DNA of 9,142 nt from UBA6624 sp964507645 (lineage in GTDB: Bacteria > UBP7 > UBA6624): contig CAZDPU010000029.1 of NCBI GenBank assembly GCA_964507645.1, forward strand, positions 1 to 9,142. The letters run 5' to 3'. Positions within the stretch are counted from its first letter, which is position 1. Every line of letters starts with the position of its first letter. The notes below the pieces were generated by a model that was not told where the DNA came from, ran no database searches, and was given only the letters and a program-made list of their open reading frames with translations. Below are positions 1 through 6,873 of this stretch, in pieces. The position numbers and the translations under genes are program-made.

Positions 1-29
1 CTTGGTTTGACATAGTTTGATTTTACTGT

Positions 30-1427
30 TTAGACAGCTCCTTTTTTATTTATAACTGCAGGAATCGTAAGCATTAAAATTCTGAAATCTTCCCATGGAG
101 ACCAGTTTTGAACATACCAAGTATCCAGCCTTACCCTTGCATCATAGGAAAGATTGCTACGTCCTGAAACTTGCCATAATCCAGTAACCCCGGGCTTTGC
201 GGACAAAAGAAGATCTTGCCAGTCCCCATACCTTTGAAGCTCTTCGTTGACAACTGGCCTTGGTCCAACAAGGCTCATATCTCCCAAAACAACATTTAAA
301 AGTTGCGGAAGTTCGTCTATGCTGGTTTTTCTCAAAAATTTCCCCAAAATGGTTACGCGTGGATCGTTTTCTATTTTGTGATTTTCTTGAAATTCTTTCT
401 TTAGTTCCGGATATTTTTTCAAAACTTCTTGAATTGTAAAATTCTGCATTGTTCGAAATTTAAAAAGTCCAAATTTCCTTCCAGATCGACCAAGTCTTTG
501 GTGCATGAAAAATGGATTTCCTCCATCTGTGAGAAAAATCAGAAAAGCAACCAGAACCATCGGTATGAAAAAAATTCCAAAAAGAACTAGGCCAAAAATC
601 AAATCAAAAATCCTTTTCGCAATTCTTGCAGGTAGGCCAACAAGTGAAAAGTGGTCCCCCATCAGAGGCAATCCAGTTTCATCGACAGAAACAAAACCGT
701 ATCCTTCTAGCCTTGGTAGGGTTTTTACCGGAATGCCCCAACGATATCCAGCATACTTGATCGACCTTAAGGCTTCCCAGTTTGTTGTTTCTTCAGCAAT
801 GGCTAAATAAACAAGCTTCCCCTGTATCAAACTTTCAATTTCTTTCACCTGGCCTGAATCAACTTTAATAACCTCAGTTTGAATATATCTGATATCAAAA
901 ATATTTTTTACAAGATCTCCCTCTTGTTTTCCTCCAAACCACCAAACTTGTGTTTTTATCCCTCGTGCCGAAAGGGCTTTCCTGTAAATAAAAGACAAGA
1001 AATCATGATTAAGCTGGAGGGCAACTATGCCAAAAGCCCACCAGGAAAAAAACCTTGCTGCTGGAGCAAGGGGGAGAAGGAATACCCCTTGAAGAAAATC
1101 CTCCGCTACATTGCCGGGAAAAGAAAAAACAAAAAAACCCCTCAGAAAAAATAGTGTGCATAAAGATATGGTTAAAGAAGCAACCCCCAAGCTCCAAGAA
1201 GAAAAAGGCCTTAGATGTTTCTTGAGTGGGGAATAAGCTTTTTTATAGGATTTCCAAAAAACACAAACCAAAGGAACAAAAAAACTACTCAATGGAGCTT
1301 CTTCAAGATTCACATGGACCACACTCTCAAAAGGGTTGAACTGATTGATGACAAAAAGATCCCATAACCAGACAAGTAAAAAATAATCAAGTAACCCATG
1401 GAAAATTTTTAAAATTTCTCTTTTCAT
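30..1427 (-). CDS. wbaP: Undecaprenyl-phosphate hexose-1-phosphate transferase, WbaP-like
   Basis: This is a 465-residue polytopic phosphoglycosyltransferase that would start the glycan by moving a hexose 1-phosphate from a UDP-sugar to undecaprenyl phosphate at the inner membrane. The N-terminal part holds about four hydrophobic segments (near 12-30, 48-58, 78-102 and 112-138), followed by a soluble Rossmann-like region (about 155-260), as in WbaP. The catalytic PglC-like domain follows: the hydrophobic re-entrant helix (271-299), KFGLFKFRTM (318-327), SIDELPQLLNVV (369-380) with the Asp371-Glu372 catalytic dyad, and SLVGPRPV (385-392). The end RVRLDTWYVQNWSPWEDF (431-448) and the terminal Lys-Gly-Ala fit the WbaP group rather than short PglC-type enzymes. 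Galactose is the substrate of the classical member; glucose or another hexose is equally possible. The ATG shares one base with the upstream TAA, with AAGG 7 bases before it. It is the promoter-distal gene visible here. Confidence 0.92.
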   Translation of the reverse strand: MKREILKIFHGLLDYFLLVWLWDLFVINQFNPFESVVHVNLEEAPLSSFFVPLVCVFWKSYKKAYSPLKKHLRPFSSWSLGVASLTISLCTLFFLRGFFVFSFPGNVAEDFLQGVFLLPLAPAARFFSWWAFGIVALQLNHDFLSFIYRKALSARGIKTQVWWFGGKQEGDLVKNIFDIRYIQTEVIKVDSGQVKEIESLIQGKLVYLAIAEETTNWEALRSIKYAGYRWGIPVKTLPRLEGYGFVSVDETGLPLMGDHFSLVGLPARIAKRIFDLIFGLVLFGIFFIPMVLVAFLIFLTDGGNPFFMHQRLGRSGRKFGLFKFRTMQNFTIQEVLKKYPELKKEFQENHKIENDPRVTILGKFLRKTSIDELPQLLNVVLGDMSLVGPRPVVNEELQRYGDWQDLLLSAKPGVTGLWQVSGRSNLSYDARVRLDTWYVQNWSPWEDFRILMLTIPAVINKKGAV

Positions 1428-2515
1428 TATTTAGCCTTTTTTCTAATTGTTGATTTTATATTTTTAACAAACTCATTTGTAGAAAATCGCAAAGCTCTTT
1501 GCCTGCAAGCCTCTAAAGAAATTTGTGTGTCTTCCAACTTTTGAACTGCATCGTTTAAGGAATCAGGGCAATCTTCACTGTAGAAAATGCCGTTAACACC
1601 ATCCTGGACAGTCTCAACAACACCTCCTTGTCCCAATGCAACAACGGGAGTTCCGCATGAAAGAGCCTCGACTGGCACTAATCCAAAATCTTCCACTGAG
1701 GTAAAAACAAGGGCTTTTGCCCTTCTGTACATGTTTCTTAATTCTTCATCTGAAATACCGGATAAAAAATTTATATTTGGATATTTTTCCAAATTGGGAT
1801 AATCAATTGTTCCCGAGCCAACAATAGTGATTTTCTTTCCACTTTTTGCAAAGGCTTCAATTGCTGTATTGATCCTCTTGTAAGGAACAAACCTGCTGAC
1901 TAGAAGGTAGTTTCTTTTTTTTATGTCTTTTCCTGGTGTGAAAAAATCTGTATTAACTGGAGGGTATATTACCTTTGAACCTCTATTAAGTGTTTTTTTG
2001 ATCCTTGCAGAAACAAATTTAGAAATTGACAAAAACTCGTCCACATTATTGGATGCTTTTTGCTCCCATTCGCTGATTCTTGGTTTCACAAAATCAAAGA
2101 AAATTTGTCCAAAACGGTCAAGTGAACTTCTGTATATTTCTTCTTGATCACTAATCCACCTTATAGAACTATAACAATAACAATAATGGTAAGTTTCTTC
2201 AGAGACATTGATTCCTTTTATAAAGCCGTGACAATTTGAAACATGTACATTTGATCTAACTGTTGGCAAGCTTCCAACAGCTCCTGGCCCCAATAGCGGA
2301 ACTATCTTTTTGTAATAATTTTTTATATTTGGAAAACTATTTAGATAGCTATAAAAAACCTTGTTGTTGGCTAGAGATCTTCTCCATCTTTGTTCATCTG
2401 CCCACAAACAGTACAAATCAGCCTTGGGGAAAATTTTCAGAAATTCCAAAAATACCCTTTCACTCCCTGCATGATCCCCAAGCCATGGATGAGATATGGA
2501 AATATCAGTCTTCAT
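1427..2515 (-). CDS. WbaZ-like GT4 glycosyltransferase (probable mannosyltransferase)
   Basis: The 362-residue length is usual for the family. It opens with ISISHPWLGDHAGSERVF (5-22), the 'H-x-W-L...G-x-E-R' signature of WbaZ-like GT4 enzymes, followed by IFPKADLYCL (28-37). The segment YCYCYSSIRW (111-120) stands where relatives have YxHTPxRY. Then come VIYPPVNTDFF (182-192), YLLVSRFVPYKRI (203-215) and VEDFGLVPVEALSCGTPVV (274-292), with the EX7E pair at Glu275 and Glu283. WbaZ of Salmonella is a GDP-mannose-dependent mannosyltransferase of O-antigen synthesis, so mannose is the best guess for the donor, but this is by family only. The start codon lies within the end of the preceding gene (11-base overlap). 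A good AAGGAG site lies 13 bases upstream, farther than usual. The stop shares one base with the next start (TAATG), which suggests coupled translation with the initiating transferase. Confidence 0.9.
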   Translation of the reverse strand: MKTDISISHPWLGDHAGSERVFLEFLKIFPKADLYCLWADEQRWRRSLANNKVFYSYLNSFPNIKNYYKKIVPLLGPGAVGSLPTVRSNVHVSNCHGFIKGINVSEETYHYCYCYSSIRWISDQEEIYRSSLDRFGQIFFDFVKPRISEWEQKASNNVDEFLSISKFVSARIKKTLNRGSKVIYPPVNTDFFTPGKDIKKRNYLLVSRFVPYKRINTAIEAFAKSGKKITIVGSGTIDYPNLEKYPNINFLSGISDEELRNMYRRAKALVFTSVEDFGLVPVEALSCGTPVVALGQGGVVETVQDGVNGIFYSEDCPDSLNDAVQKLEDTQISLEACRQRALRFSTNEFVKNIKSTIRKKAK

Positions 2516-3425
2516 AAAAACTCAAATGCTCCTTAACAACATTTTTCCAATTAAAAATTTTAATTAGTTTATTTTGCTTTTTTGTCCAATATAAATATCT
2601 TTTTTTCACATCAGTCAAAGATTCAACAATGCTCCATTCGGGAAAATCTTCATCCTTGAAAGGTTTTTTGTAAGGCGGAGGGGATATTGCTGGAATCCCC
2701 ATCTTCAAAAGAGACAGCAGTGTTGTTCTTCTTGGAGATGTCCCATCGATGAAAGGCAACACTCCTATGTCCCCCCATCGAATTTGTTGGGATATCTCCT
2801 CAAATGAGCAATCCTGTCTTAATTCAACATCCTCACACCTTGCTAAAAAATTTCTCAAAAGAGCATTTTTTTTGCTGCTTGTAAAAATAACAGGTTGGCT
2901 CCAACCTAGGCTGACAGAATGATTAAACCATTCAGATAAATTTTTAACATCTTTGCTTTTAGACAAAAATCCAAAAAATACCAACCTGAATTTTTTTGGA
3001 TCAATATTCCTGGCAACAACACTTTCGAAAGGGGAGCCAATTGGTAAATAGGTTTTTGAGTCATGGAAATAAGGGAAATTTTTTAATTCAAAATCATCAG
3101 AAAAACCAATCTTTTTTGACATCAAGGATAAAAACAAATATTGTAATTTCCTTAAAAATGAAGCAAGGCTCCACTCGTGCAATGTTAAATATCTTTTTCT
3201 CTTCGGAAACTTGCTGTAAATTTGAATTTGCTTAAATTCATTTTCCCAGCCCTTGCTTGGAGTGTGCAGATGAACAATTTCATCATCCGCAAGAACGAGG
3301 TCTTTCTTTAGTTCAGGATGCCAAATCCTTGAATTTTGTCCCATCTCTTTATCTAAAGATTTCACAAAATCACCAACACCACATCTTCCATGCTTGATAG
3401 TGCCAACAACATGAACAATCCTCAT
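2505..3425 (-). CDS. Divergent GT-B glycosyltransferase lacking the EX7E pair
   Basis: The protein has 306 residues from the ATG that overlaps the upstream TGA as ATGA; an AGAGGG site 7 bases before it supports this start over an in-frame ATG 21 codons earlier. The N-terminal half looks like a GT-B Rossmann domain: MRIVHVVGTI, a GRCGVGDF loop (13-20), IVHLHTPSKGW (50-60), LTLHEWS (80-86) and YLPIGSPF (126-133). The second half starts with RLVFFGFLSKSKD (147-159). Where a GT4 enzyme normally carries EX7E, this protein has VLPFIDGTSPRRTTLL (222-237), so Asp227 stands at the first Glu position and Thr235 at the second. A DG(x)SxRR segment here is known in a side group of GT-B proteins of polysaccharide loci, so activity is plausible. 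Its place inside an unbroken glycosyltransferase operon supports a role in the same glycan. Donor and acceptor are unknown. It is shorter than typical GT4 enzymes and overlaps the next gene by 11 bases. Confidence 0.8.
   Translation of the reverse strand: MRIVHVVGTIKHGRCGVGDFVKSLDKEMGQNSRIWHPELKKDLVLADDEIVHLHTPSKGWENEFKQIQIYSKFPKRKRYLTLHEWSLASFLRKLQYLFLSLMSKKIGFSDDFELKNFPYFHDSKTYLPIGSPFESVVARNIDPKKFRLVFFGFLSKSKDVKNLSEWFNHSVSLGWSQPVIFTSSKKNALLRNFLARCEDVELRQDCSFEEISQQIRWGDIGVLPFIDGTSPRRTTLLSLLKMGIPAISPPPYKKPFKDEDFPEWSIVESLTDVKKRYLYWTKKQNKLIKIFNWKNVVKEHLSFYED
2529..2534 (-). promoter_or_regulatory. Ribosome-binding site of the WbaZ-like gene, long spacing
   Basis: The minus strand reads AAGGAG, a near-perfect anti-16S match, but 13 bases separate it from the ATG at 2513-2515, longer than the usual 5 to 9. 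The start is still preferred because the WbaZ-like signature begins only a few residues after it. A GAG triplet 5 bases before the ATG is a weaker alternative. Confidence 0.5.
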
Positions 3426-4465
3426 GAATTTACCCTCTTTGATATTTGAAAAAATGCCTCTTCGATACTCTTTTCTGACAATTTCCATAATTGATTTTTT
3501 ATTTCTTTATTATTGGACCCAACTGATTTTTCTATAGAGGTAATTAGGCTCTCTGTGTCTTCTGTAAAATACTCGACCGCATCTCTTCCAACCTCTCTTG
3601 AAACCTTCGTATCAAGCGTACAGACAGGAATACCTGCAAGCATTCCTTCAACAACTGGAAGCCCAAACCCCTCAATCTTTGAAGGGTAGATTAGACAGTG
3701 TGAATCCTTCATGCTCTTTTTTAAAATACTTTCTGGGCAGTCTTCTAACCACTCAACCCCCAGCCTTTTGGCCTTTTCTAAAATTACCGAAGACCCCTTT
3801 CCCCTATACCCAATCCACTGCATCGAATAGCCTCTTTTTTTCAAAATTGAAAATGCATCTAACAAAACCTTCAGTCTTTTTCTTGGTGAAATTGCCCCTA
3901 GGTATAGTAATTTTGGAGAAGAAGGTTTTTCTTTTTTTTGATACCTGTTGCTCTTCCAAGATTTTTTTATATTAGAAATTGGATAAATTGCCAAAAAATC
4001 CTTTTCAGGAAAAATTTTCTTTAACTCCATGCAGGACCACTCTGAATCCGAAAAAACTAAACTTGAAATTGATACACTCTCAGGAGTCCTTAACCTAAAC
4101 CAAAATCTGGCCTTCAAGCTTAAATCTTCTGGGAACAACCATGGGACAGGATCGTGAACTGTTAGAAAAACAGGACATTTGAAATTGAATCTTGGCAATG
4201 TCCAATCAGGCCCCCAGAATGCAGACATTGAAGACTCCTCCTCTTTTAGAAGAGCTGGCAATTTAGAAAACTCCCAGTATGGCCGTGAAATATTCTTGAA
4301 AGAAATCAAACGCTGTGAATGGTTTAAAAGTTTCTCAATGTCATTCTGAATAGGTTTTCTTGAAACGAAAGTTGTTTTTGAAGGGCTTATTTTTATTATT
4401 TCACGAATATAACGACCTATCCCCCCCTTCACTGCACAAGAGGAAATATCAATGAAAATAGACAT
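3422..4465 (-). CDS. GT4-family glycosyltransferase (mannosyltransferase-like, GT-B fold)
   Basis: The protein has 347 residues from the ATG that shares one base with the upstream TAA (TAATG). A frame open 12 codons further up is rejected because MSIFIDISS starts the first Rossmann strand and a strong AGGTGA site lies 7 bases before this ATG. Motifs: the glycine loop VKGGIGRY (12-19), LTVHDPVPW (101-109), VFSDSEWS (137-144), LLYLGAISPRKR (186-197) and CLIYPSKIEGFGLPVVEG (257-274), holding the EX7E pair Glu265 and Glu273. This combination resembles the MtfB-like GT4 group, in which many members are GDP-mannose-dependent, but mannose is not proven here. It is a cytoplasmic enzyme expected to extend an undecaprenyl-linked glycan. 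The codons for Lys-Gly-Gly in the donor loop contain a run of seven G, listed separately. Its stop overlaps the next start as ATGA. Confidence 0.9.
   Translation of the reverse strand: MSIFIDISSCAVKGGIGRYIREIIKISPSKTTFVSRKPIQNDIEKLLNHSQRLISFKNISRPYWEFSKLPALLKEEESSMSAFWGPDWTLPRFNFKCPVFLTVHDPVPWLFPEDLSLKARFWFRLRTPESVSISSLVFSDSEWSCMELKKIFPEKDFLAIYPISNIKKSWKSNRYQKKEKPSSPKLLYLGAISPRKRLKVLLDAFSILKKRGYSMQWIGYRGKGSSVILEKAKRLGVEWLEDCPESILKKSMKDSHCLIYPSKIEGFGLPVVEGMLAGIPVCTLDTKVSREVGRDAVEYFTEDTESLITSIEKSVGSNNKEIKNQLWKLSEKSIEEAFFQISKRVNS
3433..3438 (-). promoter_or_regulatory. Ribosome-binding site deciding the start of the divergent GT-B gene
   Basis: The minus strand reads AGAGGG with 7 bases to the ATG at 3423-3425. 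It supports the ATG in the ATGA overlap rather than the upstream in-frame ATG at 3486-3488. Confidence 0.7.
4421..4427. repeat. G7/C7 homopolymer tract in the GT4 donor-loop codons
   Basis: There are seven consecutive C on the plus strand (seven G on the coding strand) in codons 13-15 of the GT4 gene, where AAG GGG GGG encodes Lys-Gly-Gly of the VKGGIGRY loop. It is the longest G/C run I noticed in this AT-rich window. A gain or loss of one base would shift the frame at about residue 14 and abolish the enzyme. Confidence 0.9.
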
Positions 4466-6873
4466 TATTTTCTCACCTCGTAAAAAGAATATCTCCAACA
4501 AGATGTTTCTGGATCCTGTCCCGTAATCCTGTCAATATTATCCAAAATAAACCTATGAGAAGAAGGTCTTTCATAAAGCAATCCTTCTTTTTTTGTGAAA
4601 TTTGAATCTTCTTCAATTAAAAACTGGATTTCTTCCCATGTGGAATCTAAATCTTCCTTGTTTGTTTCTCTAATCAATAAGTATTTTTGGGGATTTGAAT
4701 CAGCCATTGCCTGAAGGGTAAAAACAAGATCCGCAAGATTGGATATTGTGTACCCATCCATAGAATCATTTTTAAAATAATCCCTTTCAGAAATGATAAA
4801 AGCATCCTTGACATCTATCCCTTCATCTGAAAATTTGGCTAGTGGAGTTTCGTAACCACAATGGAACGGTCCATAATTGAGGATTGTTGCAATATAACCA
4901 AATAAACATGTAGTTAAAAAACATGGTAAAAGAATTTTCTTATACTCATCTTTTACGCTAATAAAATATTTTGAAAAAACCATTGCTAGCGGAACGACTA
5001 AAAATGCAATTCTTGTTGGTGTAAAAGACATTCCTATATTTATAACAAAAGTTAATATTGAGCAGAAAAAGAATACTGCAAACAAATATCCTTTTAATAG
5101 CTTGAATGTCTGTTTTTTGAATCGGTTGTTAACCAAAATAAAACAAAAAGGGACAACTAGAAGAAAAAATAAAAGTACTGGATTAATAATGTAATAATGC
5201 CCAAAAATAAATGAAAATTGAGAATACAAGACCTTTACAAAAGATTCTAAGAACATATTCAAAAGAGGTTCACTATTCCCTAAACGACCCTGAGACTGAT
5301 CAAATAAAGTAAAAAGTCCCGGAATCCAAAAAATAGATGAAAAAAGAGCATCTCTTTGAGAGTTTTTTATTGATTTTTTTGGAACAAGCAATGTTGATCC
5401 CCAAAGAATAAATATCCCCAAATGAGTTGTGTAAGTGAGGATTGCCCCTGCTAATTTCCTTACATTACAAGGATTGTCATGATCGCCTAACCTGATAAGC
5501 CAAGCAACAAGAAAAACTACCATTGAATAATATCGAAATTGTGCTCCAATAAAGAAAGTAAAAGGAAGCATCCATAAAATCCAGGCTGAAACCTTCAGCT
5601 CTCTTCTTTGAGACCTTATCAAAACCCTCCCAGCAGCCCATGCAAAAAATACAGGCAAGATATAAGCATAGGGCTCTAAAAGGGATGAAAAAGCCCATTG
5701 CGTAACAAAGTATGCTGGTGGATGAACATCGTTGGCCAAACTTTGAAGCACGTTATCAAAACTTCCAGAAGTTGCAGAATGTGTAAAAATTTCATCTGGC
5801 CAGCCTCCCTTTTTTAATTTTGAAAGATGTGAAACGCCAAGTATCCAAAAAACAAATATAAACCACGAATATCTTTCAAGCCCCTGGAGGGGTTTGGTGA
5901 TTCGAGAATGCCCCCACCTCAACAAACCATCAAAAACACTCTTCCTTTTTGACCATTGTGGTGCAAACCATTTATGTATTTTGGAGTCATTTACTTTTCT
6001 TATACTATTTATATGTTGGTTTTTTTTGTAAATATATTTAAATGAAAAAAGAATATGCAACCATGCATAAATGAGAGAGAGAAATCTTGGAATATTAAGG
6101 GATGAAGAAACAAGTCTTCCAATTTCATTTAAGCTATACCATGGAGCATAAGAAAAACGTGTATTCTGTGTATTTAAACAATGCCAATTTAACAACCTAT
6201 TTCTTTCTTGATAAAAATATTTCTTAAAAGAGCTTAAATGTTTTTTAACTGAACCTTGCCCTTCATGATGAACTTTGCATAAGTGTGTCTTTTCAACATC
6301 CCAGCCAGCCAAACGCAATTTCCAACCAAAATTAACATCTTCTCCATATAAGAAAAAATCTGGTTCCATCCCTTTGACAGACTCCCAAGCTTCTCTCCGT
6401 GCGATGAAAATTGCACCAGAAGGATAAAAGGTCTTGGTGGGATTTTTGAACCAATTGGGGACTGTCGTCAAAAATGGATTTAATGTTCCCCCCATCTCTT
6501 CATCTCTTTCATTCTTGTTTTTAATAAAACAACTCAAAGATCCGAGTTTTTTATTTTCTGAAATCTTTTTAAAAAGAACTTCAAAAACATTACTTTCTAA
6601 AACTAGATCGGGATTCAGGAATAAAACAAATTTCCCTTTAGATTTTAAAAAACCCTTATTACACCCCTCACCATAACCAAGATTTTTTTCTTGAGAGAAA
6701 TACTTTATTTTATTTTTTTCAGAAAGCTGCGAAAGATCCAATGAATTCTTTTCTGGGCCATTGTCGATAATGATTACCTCGTCCGCCTTCAATGACTGCG
6801 TAGCTAAACTTTCTAAAAGCTTCTGAACCAATGAATTGGACTTGTAAGAAACGATAACTATAGACAGGTTCAT
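4465..6873 (-). CDS. Fusion of GT2 glycosyltransferase and multi-spanning GT-C (PMT/ArnT-like) domain
   Basis: This is an 802-residue protein of two enzyme classes. Residues 1 to about 240 are a GT2 domain: SIVIVSYKSN (4-13), IIIDNG (34-39), NLGYGEGCNKG (64-74), LNPDL (86-90), GEDVNFGWKLRLAGW (177-191) and QERNRLLNW (222-230). Residues about 330-665 look like a GT-C integral-membrane transferase: a first membrane segment near 335-350, then a long loop with PDE (359-361) and HPPAYF (384-389), then about eight further hydrophobic segments near 402-418, 430-460, 475-497, 512-524, 560-582, 595-612, 620-636 and 646-665. Asp-Glu and His-Pro-Pro in the first outer loop are hallmarks of PMT/ArnT-type enzymes, which use polyprenyl-phosphate sugars. 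Residues about 667-802 form a non-membrane tail I do not recognise. The frame is uninterrupted. The start is supported by an ATGA overlap and a GGAGG site 8 bases upstream. That one chain works on both membrane faces is inference. Confidence 0.85.
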   Translation of the reverse strand: MNLSIVIVSYKSNSLVQKLLESLATQSLKADEVIIIDNGPEKNSLDLSQLSEKNKIKYFSQEKNLGYGEGCNKGFLKSKGKFVLFLNPDLVLESNVFEVLFKKISENKKLGSLSCFIKNKNERDEEMGGTLNPFLTTVPNWFKNPTKTFYPSGAIFIARREAWESVKGMEPDFFLYGEDVNFGWKLRLAGWDVEKTHLCKVHHEGQGSVKKHLSSFKKYFYQERNRLLNWHCLNTQNTRFSYAPWYSLNEIGRLVSSSLNIPRFLSLIYAWLHILFSFKYIYKKNQHINSIRKVNDSKIHKWFAPQWSKRKSVFDGLLRWGHSRITKPLQGLERYSWFIFVFWILGVSHLSKLKKGGWPDEIFTHSATSGSFDNVLQSLANDVHPPAYFVTQWAFSSLLEPYAYILPVFFAWAAGRVLIRSQRRELKVSAWILWMLPFTFFIGAQFRYYSMVVFLVAWLIRLGDHDNPCNVRKLAGAILTYTTHLGIFILWGSTLLVPKKSIKNSQRDALFSSIFWIPGLFTLFDQSQGRLGNSEPLLNMFLESFVKVLYSQFSFIFGHYYIINPVLLFFLLVVPFCFILVNNRFKKQTFKLLKGYLFAVFFFCSILTFVINIGMSFTPTRIAFLVVPLAMVFSKYFISVKDEYKKILLPCFLTTCLFGYIATILNYGPFHCGYETPLAKFSDEGIDVKDAFIISERDYFKNDSMDGYTISNLADLVFTLQAMADSNPQKYLLIRETNKEDLDSTWEEIQFLIEEDSNFTKKEGLLYERPSSHRFILDNIDRITGQDPETSCWRYSFYEVRK
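4473..4478 (-). promoter_or_regulatory. Ribosome-binding site deciding the start of the GT4 gene at 4465
   Basis: The minus strand reads AGGTGA inside GAGGTGAG, with 7 bases to the ATG at 4463-4465. It favours this ATG over an upstream in-frame ATG at 4499-4501, and sits within the last codons of the fusion gene. Confidence 0.75.

Noticed and set aside
1..32. A possible next gene starting at the minus-strand ATG 11-13, 16 bases after the last stop, with AAGGAG at 38-43
   Set aside because: Only four codons are visible, the AAGGAG lies about 24 bases from the ATG, which is too far, and no conserved protein start can be judged.
26..37. Short inverted repeat CTGTTTAGACAG around the last stop codon, as a possible terminator
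   Set aside because: The stem is only four base pairs and no T run follows on the minus strand, so it is neither a convincing terminator nor another supported structure.
3598..3975. Plus-strand open frame of 125 codons opposite the GT4 gene
   Set aside because: It lies wholly antisense to a gene with clear GT4 motifs, has no recognisable domain and no credible ribosome-binding context; the same holds for the other plus-strand frames, for example at 505-810 and 879-1154.
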